Below, piece by piece: positions 18,800 to 29,864 of a DNA stretch of 64,000 nucleotides (positions are counted from its first letter, which is position 1; each line of letters opens with the position of its first letter). Source of the DNA: Torymus aiolomorphi (taxonomy: Eukaryota; Arthropoda; Insecta; Hymenoptera; Torymidae). Under the pieces are notes generated by a model. It was not told the origin of the DNA. It was given only the letters and a program-made list of their open reading frames with translations, and made no database searches. The stretch covers positions 119,586,810 to 119,650,809 of the forward strand of contig CM070876.1 in assembly GCA_036365515.1 (NCBI GenBank). Direction: 5' to 3'. The position numbers were made by a program, and so were the translations under genes.

Positions 18800-19606
18800 T
18801 GAATACATTTACACCAATGGTTAATTTGCAGACGTTTGGGGCATTTTATTTTGCCCCTCTTCAAGGCTCTTAATAACAAAAGATAAAAACAAGTTATAAA
18901 TAATTACAAAAAAATATAATAAATTTACATCGCAATCGTTCACAAAAGAAAACTTACATATAATTAACAGTTTACATGGCGCGTTCTAAGCAGTCTGACT
19001 ACTGCCAGTCAAAGAGAAACATATTAATCGATCATTGCTTTATATATTCAACGTTTCTGAATGTATTAGTCCAAAAAGGTGTGAAAACCAATAGAGAGTG
19101 ACAAAGGTAGGGGGTAACTTAAACGCGTAGTCAAGCATGTATACTGTGTGAGTATTAGGAGTACATCAAAATGGGGGTACAATGGCTCAAATTTTACATT
19201 TCGTTAGGATATAAGTATAAATACACAATGAGTATACATAATTATACACTACTATATGAATACATAACTATATATTTCTGTGCTCCTAATACAAATTGCT
19301 CGCACCAACTTCTGTTACATAAATTTAGAGAGGTATAATTAAATTTTATTTCTGTGAATAAACGCTTTGTAATCATCATTCAGTTTCATAGTGTCAGTCA
19401 TCTTATTATCAAATTGTATTTGCGAATGTATGTAAAACATTTCCTATAGAAGTTTGCAATCCAGTCGGCTCTCCTTATTTAATATTTGTACCTTATTGAA
19501 ACTGATATTGTGATTTGTGTTCTTTATGTGTGTATATAGTTATTATCATCCTGTTTTTCACATTTTTTACTATGTTCCTTAACTCTAATATTTAACCTAC
19601 GACTAG
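18800..19606 (-). pseudogene. PLE-3: very decayed Penelope-like 3' end (endonuclease C-terminus and 3' UTR)
   Basis: On the minus strand from 19606 the sequence reads S-R-R-L-N-I-R-V-K-E-H, the block right after the GIY-YIG core. After a frameshift it reads N-T-N-H-N-I-S-F-N-K-V-Q-I-L-N-K-E-S, then E-M-F-Y-I-H and finally M-K-L-N-D-D-Y, to a stop near 19341. The order (R-x-K-E-H, H-x-I-x-F, I-L-x-x-E, E-M-x-x-I, L-N) is the C-terminus of Penelope/Athena-type proteins. One in-frame TAG and one frameshift show decay. About 470 bp of 3' UTR follow, with a hammerhead-like hairpin at 18832-18868. It is a different lineage from PLE-1/2. Confidence 0.68.
18832..18868 (-). ncRNA. Degenerate hammerhead-like hairpin of PLE-3
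   Basis: Minus strand: CTTGAAGA, then GGGGCA pairing perfectly with TGCCCC over an 8-nt AT-rich loop, then CAAACG. The layout matches the CTGAAGA-stem-GAAACG motif of PLE-1, but both boxes carry a change, so it is probably inactive. Confidence 0.4.
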
Positions 19607-19817
19607 CAGGGGTGGATTAGACATTCACGAGGCCCGGGAGATGGGGCCCACTTAGGGCAGCAAAAAATTATTATGTTGGGAATATAAATAAAATTACGAT
19701 ATTATTTTTGTAATTTATTATCATAAATATTTTTCTTTTAATACTTATATATTAATAACTATAATTTTAAATCTAATTAAAAATATAATTAAATATAATT
19801 AAAAATATTTTTTCTTG
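19607..19817. other. Possible hAT terminus and AT-rich flank of fold-back A
   Basis: It begins CAGGGGTGGATTAGACATTC directly at the PLE-3 truncation point, resembling a hAT-type end (CAGGGGTGG). No matching opposite end was found. The remaining 150 bp are AT-rich and featureless up to the start of element A. Confidence 0.3.
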
Positions 19818-19979
19818 ATGTGTTTGAAGTTTGCAACGTTGGGATCCAACGAAAAATAGATTTTTGTAAAATCGGTTTTTTCCACTTGGACTCGGTTTAA
19901 TACAACAAAACATGATTAAATACATATAAAAAACCAAAAAACATCAAATACCAAGCAACCCCCATCCCCCAATCGAAGA

Positions 19980-22753
19980 TTATATAGCGGCGGGAGGAGA
20001 AAAAAAATTCTCACTTCGTTGTTTTTGGTAAGGCGGTTGATTTTATGGCGGATTCTCAAATCTAACGATAAAACGAGGCTAGAAAAAAATTACGAACAAA
20101 ATCGATTCCCCGGAACACCCCCAAATGGCCGATTATATAGGGGTGGAAGGAGAAAAAAAATTCTCACTTCGTTGTTTTAGGTAAGGCGGTTAATTTTATG
20201 GCGGATTATCAAATCCAACGATAAAACGAGGCTAGAAAAAAATTACGAACAAAATCGATTCCCCGGAACACCCCCAAATGGACGATTATATAGGGGTGGA
20301 AGGAGAAAAAAAATTCTCACTTCGTTGTTTTAGGTAAGGCGGTTGATTTTATGGAGGATTATCAAATCCAACGATAAAACGAAGCCAGAAAAAAATTACG
20401 AACAAAATCGATTCCCCGGAACACCCCCAAATGGCCGATTATATAGAGGTGGAAGGAGAAAAAAAATTCTCACTTCGTTGTTTTTGGTAAGGTGGTTAAT
20501 TTTATGGCGGATTATCAAATCTAACGATAAAACGAGGCTAGAAAAAAATTACGAACAAAATCGATTCCCCGGAACACCCCCAAATGGCCGATTATATAGA
20601 GGTGGAAGGGGAAAAAAAAATCTCACTTCGTTGTTTTTGGTAAGGCGGTTAATTTTATGGCGGATTATCAAATCTAACGATAAAACGAGGCTAGAAAAAA
20701 ATTACGAACAAAATCGATTCCCCGGAACACCACCAAATGGCCGATTATATAGAGGTGGAAGGAGAAAAAAAATTCTCACTTCGTTGTTTTTGGTATGGCG
20801 GTTAATTTTATGGCGGATTATCAAATCTAACGATAAAACGAGGCTAGAAAAAAATTACGAACAAAATCGATTCCCCGGAACACCCCCAAATGGCCGATTA
20901 TATAGGGGTGGAAGGAGAAAAAACATTCTCACTTCGTTGTTTTAGGTAAGGCGGTTGATTTTATGGCGGATTATCAAATCCAACGATAAAACGAGGCCAG
21001 AAAAAAATTACGAACAAAATCGATTCCCCGGAACACCCCCAAATGGCCGATTATATAGGGGTGGAAGGAGAAAAAAAATTCTCACTTCGTTGTTTTAGGT
21101 AAGGCGGTTAATTTTATGGCGGATTATCAAATCTAACGATAAAACGAGGCTAGAAAAAAATTACGAACAAAATCGATTCCCCGGAACACCCCCAAATGGC
21201 CGATTATATAGGGGTGGAAGGAGAAAAAAAATTCTCACTTCGTTGTTTTAGGTAAGGCGGTTGATTTTATGGCGGATTATCAAATCCAACGATAAAACGA
21301 GGCCAGAAAAAAATTACGAACAAAATCGATTCCCCGGAACACCCCCAAATGGCCGATTATATAGGGGTGGAAGGAGAAAAAAATTCTCACTTCGTTGTTT
21401 TAGGTAAGGCGGTTAATTTTATGGCGGATTATCAAATCTGACGATAAAACGAGGCTAGAAAAAAATTACGAACAAAATCGATTCCCCGGAACACCCCCAA
21501 ATGGCCGATTATATAGGGGTGGAAGGAGAAAAAAATTCTCACTTCGTTGTTTTAGGTAAGGCGGTTGATTTTATGGCGGATTATCAAATCCAACGATAAA
21601 ACGAGGCCAGAAAAAAATTACGAACAAAATCGATTCCCCGGAACACCCCCAAATGGCCGATTATATAGGGGTGGAAGGAGAAAAAACATTCTCACTTCGT
21701 TGTTTTAGGTAAGGCGGTTGATTTTATGGCGGATTATCAGATCCAACGATAAAACGAGGCCAGAAAAAAATTACGAACAAAATCGATTCCCCGGAACACC
21801 CCCAAATGGCCGATTATATAGAGGTGGAAGGAGAAAAAAAATTCCAACTTCGTTGTTTTTGGTAAGGCGGTTAATTTTATGGCGGATTATCAAATCTAAC
21901 GATAAAACGAGGCTAGAAAAAAATTACGAACAAAATCGATTCCCCGGAACACCCCCAAATGGCCGATTATATAGGGGTGGAAGGAGAAAAAAATTCTCAC
22001 TTCGTTGTTTTAGGTAAGGCGGTTGATTTTATGGCGGATTATCAAATCCAACGGTAAAACGAGGCCAGAAAAAAATTACGAACAAAATCGATTCCCCGGA
22101 ACACCCCCAAATGGCCGATTATATAGGGGTGGAAGGAGAAAAAAAATTCTCACTTCGTTGTTTTAGGTAAGGCGGTTGATTTTATGGCGGATTATCAAAT
22201 CCAACGATAAAACGAGGACAGAAAAAAATTACGAACAAAATCGATTCCCCGGAACACCCCTAAATGGCCGATTATATAGGGGTGGAAGGAGAAAAAAAAT
22301 TCTCACTTCGTTGTTTTAGGTAAGGCGGTTAATTTTATGGCGGATTATCAAATCTAACGATAAAACGAGGCTCGAAAAAAATTACGAACAAAATCGATTC
22401 CCCGGAACACCCCCAAATGGACGATTATATAGGGGTGGAAGGAGAAAAAAAATTCTCACTTCGTTGTTTTAGGTAAGGCGGTTAATTTTATGGCGGATTA
22501 TCAAATCTAACGATAAAACGAGGCTAGAAAAAAATTACGAACAAAATCGATTCCCCGGAATACCCCCAAATGGCCGATTATATAGGGGTGGAAGGAGAAA
22601 AAAAAATCTCACTTCGTTGTTTTAGGTAAGGCGGTTGATTTTATGGCGGATTATCAAATCCAACGATAAAACGAGGCCAGAAAAAAATTACGAACAAAAT
22701 CGATTCCCCGGAACACCCCCAAATGGCCGATTATATAGGGGTGGAAGGAGAAA
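19980..22753 (+). repeat. Element A left arm: 153-bp tandem repeats
   Basis: About 18 units, each with TTCTCACTTCGTTGTTTTAG, GGCGGATTATCAAATC, AACGATAAAACGAGGC, AATTACGAACAAAATCGATT, CCCCGGAACACCCCCAAATG and GATTATATAGGGGTGGAAGG. Two subtypes differ at ATCTAACG/GGCTAG versus ATCCAACG/GGCCAG. 153 is 51 codons, so frames stay open over several units on both strands; this is not evidence of coding. Confidence 0.95.
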
Positions 22754-22761
22754 AAAAATTC

Positions 22762-22985
22762 AGGTGCTTGAAATTTCGAACGTTCATAGTGAACGAAAGA
22801 TTTTTGCCATGTTCAGATTTAGCCGAATATGGCTACTTAATATATTTAAAAAATGATGATAACTGTATCTCTTCACTTCTCACTCTTGCAGACACGACTA
22901 AAACCACTACGACGAATTCTAACGAAAATTAGAAACTTTAAGCTAATATTTCGTTCATTATGAACGTTCGGAATTTCAAATACGT
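22762..22985. mobile_element. 224-bp MITE with 8-bp target duplication, inside element A
   Basis: Flanked by AAAAATTC (22754-22761 and 22986-22993), which rejoins to a normal 153-bp unit. Its ends are AGGTGCTTGAAATTTCGAAC and the inverse of ACGTATTTGAAATTCCGAAC. Each end contains a small internal palindrome (GTTCATAGTGAAC / GTTCATTATGAAC) followed by GAA. A second copy, split by another MITE, is at 38115-38564. No coding capacity. Confidence 0.88.
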
Positions 22986-22993
22986 AAAAATTC

Positions 22994-23600
22994 TCATTTC
23001 GTTGTTTTAGGTAAGGCGGTTAATTTTATGGCGGATTATCAAATCTAACGATAAAACGAGGCTAGAAAAAAATTACCAACGAAATCGGTATCCCGGAACA
23101 CCCCCGAAAAGTCGATTATATGGGGGTTGAAGGACAAAAAAATTCTCACTTTGTTGCTTTAGGTATTCGTATCAATTTTATGACTGATTATGCATTCTAA
23201 CGATAAAATAGACCTAGAAAAAAATTACCAACGAATTGGATTTCCCGGAAGACACCAAAAATTCGATTATAGGGGGTTGGGGGCGAATCAAAAAAATATT
23301 TTTAAAAAATAAGAAAATTTACTGATTACACTTTCTAGTATGAAATGAAAGTTGATTTTGTAATGTCACATGTGTAACAGGGAAATTACATTTTTGCCTT
23401 TAGGTATTGGAACTCATCGAATGCGTGGTCAGGTCGTGTTCAGGGCGGCCAATGACGGCAGGTACGTCCTTTGCGCTACGGATGGTCATTATGTATACAG
23501 ACCTGGGTCCCAAGAATAAAAAATCATAAACCGAACTACCCCAATCTGAGCACCAAAATCGGCGGAGAAGGAAAGTTCCACGTGGAACTTTTTTTTATCG
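22994..23600. other. Centre of fold-back A
   Basis: It starts with two or three strongly diverged 153-bp units (CCCCCGAAAAGTCGATTATA, GATTATAGGGGGTTGGGGGC), then about 280 bp of unique sequence (23310-23590) with no gene. Orientation of the units flips after about 23600. This is the loop of the palindrome. Confidence 0.7.
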
Positions 23601-26600
23601 ATAAACTTCGTTTTATCGTTAGATTTGATAATCCGCCATAAAATCAACCGCCTTACCTAAAACAACGAAGTGAGAATTTTTTTTCTCCTTCCACCTCTAT
23701 ATAATCGGCCATTTGGGGGTGTTCCGGGGAATCGATTTTGTTCGTAATTTTTTTCTGGCCTCGTTTTATCGTTGGATTTGATAATTCGCCATAAAATTAA
23801 CCGCCTTACCTAAAGCAACGAAGTGAGATTTTTTTTTCTCCTTCCACCCCTATATAATCGTCCATTTGGGGTGTTCCGGGAATCGATTTTGTTCGTAATT
23901 TTTTCTAGCCTCGTTTTATCGTTAGATTTGATAATCCGCCATAAAATTAACCGCCTTACCAAAAACAACGAAGTGAGAATTTTTTTTCTCCTTCCACCTC
24001 TATATAATCGGCCATTTGGGGCTGTTCCGGGGAATCGATTTTGTTCGTAATTTTTTTCAGGTCTCGTTTTATCGTTAGAATTGATAATCCGCCATAAAAT
24101 TAACCGCCTTACCTAAAGCAACGAAGTGAGATTTTTTTTTCTCCTTCCGCCCCTATATAATCTGCCATTTGGGGGTGTTCCGGGGAATCGATTTTGTTCG
24201 TAAATTTTTTCTGGCCTCGTTTTATCGTTGGATTTGATAATCCGCCATAAAATCAACCGCCTTACCTAAAACAACGAAGTGAGAATTTTTTTTCTCCTTC
24301 CACCCCTATATAATCGGCCATTTGGGGTGTTCCGGGAATCGATTTTGTTCGTAATTATTTTCTGGCCTCGCTTTATCGTTGGATTTGATAATCCGCCATA
24401 AAATCAACTGCCTTACCTAAAACAACGAAGTGAGAATTTTTTTTCTCCTTCCACCCCTATATAATCGGCCATTTGGGGGTGTTCCGGGGAATCGATTTTG
24501 TTCGTAATTTTTTTCTAGCCTCGTTTTATCGTTAGATTTGATAATCCGCCATAAAATTAACCGCCTTACCTAAAACAACGAAGTGAGAATTTTTTTTCTC
24601 CTTTCACCCCTATATAATCGGCCATTTGGGGGTGTTCCGGGGAATCGATTTTGTTCGTAATTTTTTTCTGGCCTCGTTTTATTGTTGGATTTGATAATCC
24701 GCCATAAAATCAACCGCCTTACCTAAAACAACGAAGTGAGAATTTTTTTTCTCCTTCCACCCCTATATAATCGGCCATTTGGTGGTGTTCCGGGGAATCG
24801 CTTTTGTTCGTAATTTTTTTCTGGTCTCGTTTTATCGTTGGATTTGATAATCCGCCATAAAATCAACCGCCTTACCTAAAACAACGAAGTGAGAATGTTT
24901 TTTCTCCTTCCACCCCTATATAATCGGCCATTTGGGGGTGTTCCGGGGAATCGATTTTGTTCGTAATTTTTTTCTAGCCTCGTTTTATCGTTAGATTTGA
25001 TAATCCGCCATAAAATTAACCGCCTTACCAAAAACAACGAAGTGAGAATTTTTTTTCTCCTTCCACCTCTATATAATCGGCCATTTGGGGGTGTTCCGGG
25101 GAATCGATTTTGTTCGCAATTTTTTTCTGGCCTCGTTTTATCGTTGGATTTGATAATCCGCCATAAAATCAACCGCCTTACCTAAAACAACGAAGTGAGA
25201 ATTTTTTTTCTCCTTTCACCCCTATATAATCGGCCATTTGGTGGTGTTCCGGGGAATCGATTTTGTTCGTAATTTTTTTCTGTCCTCGTTTTATCGTTGG
25301 ATTTGATAATCCGCCATAAAATCAACCGCCTTACCTAAAACAACGAAGTGAGAATTTTTTTTCTCCTTCCACCTCTATATAATCGGCCATTTGGGGGTGT
25401 TCCGGGGAATCGATTTTGTTCGTAATTTTTTTCTGGCCTCGTTTTATCGTTGGATTTGATAATTCGCCATAAAATTAACCGCCTTACCTAAAGCAACGAA
25501 GTGAGATTTTTTTTTCTCCTTCCGCCCCTATATAATCTGCCATTTGGGGGTGTTCCGGGGAATCGATTTTGTTCGTAATTTTTTTCTAGCCTCGTTTTAT
25601 CGTTAGATTTGATAATCCGCCATAAAATTAACCGCCTTACCAAAAACAACGAAGTGAGAATTTTTTTTCTCCTTCCACCTCTATATAATCGGCCATTTGG
25701 GGCTGTTCCGGGGAATCGATTTTGTTCGTAATTTTTTTCAGGTCTCGTTTTATCGTTAGAATTGATAATCCGCCATAAAATTAACCGCCTTACCTAAAGC
25801 AACGAAGTGAGATTTTTTTTTCTCCTTCCGCCCCTATATAATCTGCCATTTGGGGGTGTTCCGGGGAATCGATTTTGTTCGTAAATTTTTTCTGGCCTCG
25901 TTTTATCGTTGGATTTGATAATCCGCCATAAAATCAACCGCCTTACCTAAAACAACGAAGTGAGAATTTTTTTTCTCCTTCCACCCCTATATAATCGGCC
26001 ATTTGGGGGTGTTCCGGGGAATCGATTTTGTTCGTAATTATTTTCTGGCCTCGCTTTATCGTTGGATTTGATAATCCGCCATAAAATCAACTGCCTTACC
26101 TAAAACAACGAAGTGAGAATTTTTTTTCTCCTTCCACCCCTATATAATCGGCCATTTGGGGGTGTTCCGGGGAATCGATTTTGTTCGTAATTTTTTTCTA
26201 GCCTCGTTTTATCGTTAGATTTGATAATCCGCCATAAAATTAACCGCCTTACCTAAAACAACGAAGTGAGAATTTTTTTTCTCCTTTCACCCCTATATAA
26301 TCGGCCATTTGGGGGTGTTCCGGGGAATCGATTTTGTTCGTAATTTTTTTCTGGCCTCGTTTTATCGTTGGATTTGATAATCCGCCATAAAATCAACCGC
26401 CTTACCTAAAAAAACGAAGTGAGAATTTTTTTTCTCCTTCCACCCCTATATAATCGGCCATTTGGTGGTGTTCCGGGGAATCGCTTTTGTTCGTAATTTT
26501 TTTCTAGCCTCGTTTTATCGTTAGATTTGATAATCCGCCATAAAATTAACCGCCATACCAAAAACAACGAAGTGAGAATTTTTTTTCTCCTTCCACCCCT

Positions 26601-29510
26601 ATATAATCGGCCATTTGGGGGTGTTCCGGGGAATCGATTTTGTTCGTAATTTTTTTCTAGCCTCGTTTTATCGTTAGATTTGATAATCCGCCATAAAATT
26701 AACCGCCTTACCAAAAACAACGAAGTGAGAATTTTTTTTCTCCTTCCACCTCTATATAATCGGCCATTTGGGGGTGTTCCGGGGAATCGATTTTGTTCGT
26801 AATTTTTTTCTGGCTTCGTTTTATCGTTGGATTTGATAATCCTCCATAAAATCAACCGCCTTACCTAAAACAACGAAGTGAGAATTTTTTTTCTCCTTCC
26901 ACCCCTATATAGTCGTCCATTTGGGGGTGTTCCGGGGAATCGATTTTGTTCGTAATTTTTTCTAGCCTCGTTTTATCGTTGGATTTGATAATCCGCCATA
27001 AAATTAACCGCCTTACCTAAAACAACGAAGTGAGAATTTTTTTTCTCCTTCCACCGCTATATAATCGGCCATTTGGGGGTGTTCCGGGGAATCGATTTTG
27101 TTCGTAATTTTTTTCTAGCCTCGTTTTATCGTTAGATTTGATAATCCGCCATAAAATTAACCGCCTTACCAAAAACAACGAAGTGAGAATTTTTTTTCTC
27201 CTTCCACCTCTATATAATCGGCCATTTGGGGGTGTTCCGGGGAATCGATTTTGTTCGCAATTTTTTTCTGGCCTCGTTTTATCGTTGGATTTGATAATCC
27301 GCCATAAAATCAACCGCCTTACCTAAAACAACGAAGTGAGAATTTTTTTTCTCCTTTCACCCCTATATAATCGGCCATTTGGTGGTGTTCCGGGGAATCG
27401 ATTTTGTTCGTAATTTTTTTCTGTCCTCGTTTTATCGTTGGATTTGATAATCCGCCATAAAATCAACCGCCCTACCTAAAACAACGAAGTGAGAATTTTT
27501 TTTCTCCTTCCACCCCTATATAATCGGCCATTTGGGGGTGTTCCGGGGAATCGATTTTGTTCGTAATTTTTTTCTAGCCTCGTTTTATCGTTAGATTTGA
27601 TAATCCGCCATAAAATTAACCGCCTTACCTAAAGCAACGAAGTGAGATTTTTTTTTCTCCTTCCGCCCCTATATAATCTGCCATTTGGGGGTGTTCCGGG
27701 GAATCGATTTTGTTCGTAATTTTTTTCTGGCCTCGTTTTATCGTTGGATCTGATAATCCGCCATAAAATCAACCGCCTTACCTAAAACAACGAAGTGAGA
27801 ATGTTTTTTCTCCTTCCACCCCTATATAATCGGCCATTTGGGGGTGTTCCGGGGAATCGATTTTGTTCGTAATTTTTTTCTGGCCTCGTTTTATCGTTGG
27901 ATTTGATAATCCGCCATAAAATCAACCGCCTTACCTAAAACAACGAAGTGAGAATTTTTTTTCTCCTTCCACCCCTATATAATCGGCCATTTGGGGGTGT
28001 TCCGGGGAATCGATTTTGTTCGTAATTTTTTTCTAGCCTCGTTTTATCGTCAGATTTGATAATCCGCCATAAAATTAACCGCCTTACCTAAAACAACGAA
28101 GTGAGAATTTTTTTCTCCTTCCACCCCTATATAATCGGCCATTTGGGGGTGTTCCGGGGAATCGATTTTGTTCGTAATTTTTTCTGGCCTCGTTTTATCG
28201 TTGGATTTGATAATCCGCCATAAAATCAACCGCCTTACCTAAAACAACGAAGTGAGAATTTTTTTTCTCCTTCCACCCCTATATAATCGGCCATTTGGGG
28301 GTGTTCCGGGGAATCGATTTTGTTCGTAATTTTTTTCTAGCCTCGTTTTATCGTTAGATTTGATAATCCGCCATAAAATTAACCGCCTTACCTAAAACAA
28401 CGAAGTGAGAATTTTTTTTCTCCTTCCACCCCTATATAATCGGCCATTTGGGGGTGTTCCGGGGAATCGATTTTGTTCGTAATTTTTTTCTGGCCTCGTT
28501 TTATTGTTGGATTTGATAATCCGCCATAAAATCAACCGCCTTACCTAAAACAACGAAGTGAGAATGTTTTTTCTCCTTCCACCCCTATATAATCGGCCAT
28601 TTGGGGGTGTTCCGGGGAATCGATTTTGTTCGTAATTTTTTTCTAGCCTCGTTTTATCGTTAGATTTGATAATCCGCCATAAAATTAACCGCCATACCAA
28701 AAACAACGAAGTGAGAATTTTTTTTCTCCTTCCACCTCTATATAATCGGCCATTTGGTGGTGTTCCGGGGAATCGATTTTGTTCGTAATTTTTTTCTAGC
28801 CTCGTTTTATCGTTAGATTTGATAATCCGCCATAAAATTAACCGCCTTACCAAAAACAACGAAGTGAGATTTTTTTTTCCCCTTCCACCTCTATATAATC
28901 GGCCATTTGGGGGTGTTCCGGGGAATCGATTTTGTTCGTAATTTTTTTCTAGCCTCGTTTTATCGTTAGATTTGATAATCCGCCATAAAATTAACCACCT
29001 TACCAAAAACAACGAAGTGAGAATTTTTTTTCTCCTTCCACCTCTATATAATCGGCCATTTGGGGGTGTTCCGGGGAATCGATTTTGTTCGTAATTTTTT
29101 TCTGGCTTCGTTTTATCGTTGGATTTGATAATCCTCCATAAAATCAACCGCCTTACCTAAAACAACGAAGTGAGAATTTTTTTTCTCCTTCCACCCCTAT
29201 ATAATCGTCCATTTGGGGGTGTTCCGGGGAATCGATTTTGTTCGTAATTTTTTTCTAGCCTCGTTTTATCGTTGGATTTGATAATCCGCCATAAAATTAA
29301 CCGCCTTACCTAAAACAACGAAGTGAGAATTTTTTTTCTCCTTCCACCCCTATATAATCGGCCATTTGGGGGTGTTCCGGGGAATCGATTTTGTTCGTAA
29401 TTTTTTTCTAGCCTCGTTTTATCGTTAGATTTGAGAATCCGCCATAAAATCAACCGCCTTACCAAAAACAACGAAGTGAGAATTATTTTTCTCCTCCCGC
29501 CGCTATATAA
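23601..29510 (-). repeat. Element A right arm: 153-bp tandem repeats, inverted, with higher-order duplications
   Basis: About 38 units in minus orientation. Rare variants recur at fixed spacing: CAGGTCTCG near 24058 and 25739, and CGCTTTTGTTCG near 24799 and 26482 (both about 1682 bp, 11 units), and another block pair 2141 bp apart (24876 and 27017, 14 units). This shows multi-unit duplication by unequal exchange or replication slippage. The last 2.2 kb mirror the left arm. Confidence 0.93.
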
Positions 29511-29864
29511 TCTTCGATTGGGGGATGGGGGTTGCTTGGTATTTGATGTTTTTTGGTTTTTTATATGTATTTAATCATGTTTTGTTGTATTAAACCGAGT
29601 CCAAGTGGAAAAAACCGATTTTACAAAAATCTATTTTTCGTTGGATCCCAACGTTGCAAACTTCAAACACATTCCCGGATGGGTTTGACGTTTGCAACGT
29701 TGCGATCCAACGAAAATTCGATTTTCGAAAAACCACTTTTTCCCACATGAATCACATAACATACTATAAATAATGGAAGAATACATGAAAATTGATTAAA
29801 ATAAATCAATTCCAAACTACCCCACACCCCTAACACGGAATTCGTAAGATGACCTAAGAGAAAA

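Larger units (their letters stand above)
19818..29672. mobile_element. Giant fold-back element A (9855 bp) with 153-bp satellite arms
   Basis: The two ends are inverse copies: ATGTGTTTGAAGTTTGCAAC at 19818 and its complement ending at 29672. The arms stay in register, x pairing with 49490-x to within 1-2 bases, for about 2.2 kb (19818 to about 22000 with about 27490 to 29672). Unit differences follow further in. After a 150-bp unique leader, each arm is a tandem array of about 153-bp units, plus-oriented on the left and minus-oriented on the right. The right array is longer (about 23.6-29.5 kb). No protein gene is inside. The termini match those of B and of small MITEs nearby, so A is inferred to be a non-autonomous transposon. 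No target duplication is evident (left flank TTTTTCTTG, right flank TCCCGG). Confidence 0.8.

Noticed and set aside
20343..29147. Repeated 51-residue frames in the arms of element A (and mirror copies) as a repeat protein gene
   Set aside because: The unit is 153 bp, a multiple of three, so open frames arise automatically. They are open on both strands, break at random units and have no start, promoter or family resemblance.
19818..29672. Whole palindrome A as an inverted assembly artefact
   Set aside because: Flanks differ on the two sides, the arms differ in unit number, and a MITE with its own duplication sits in one arm only. Long reads would still be the decisive test.
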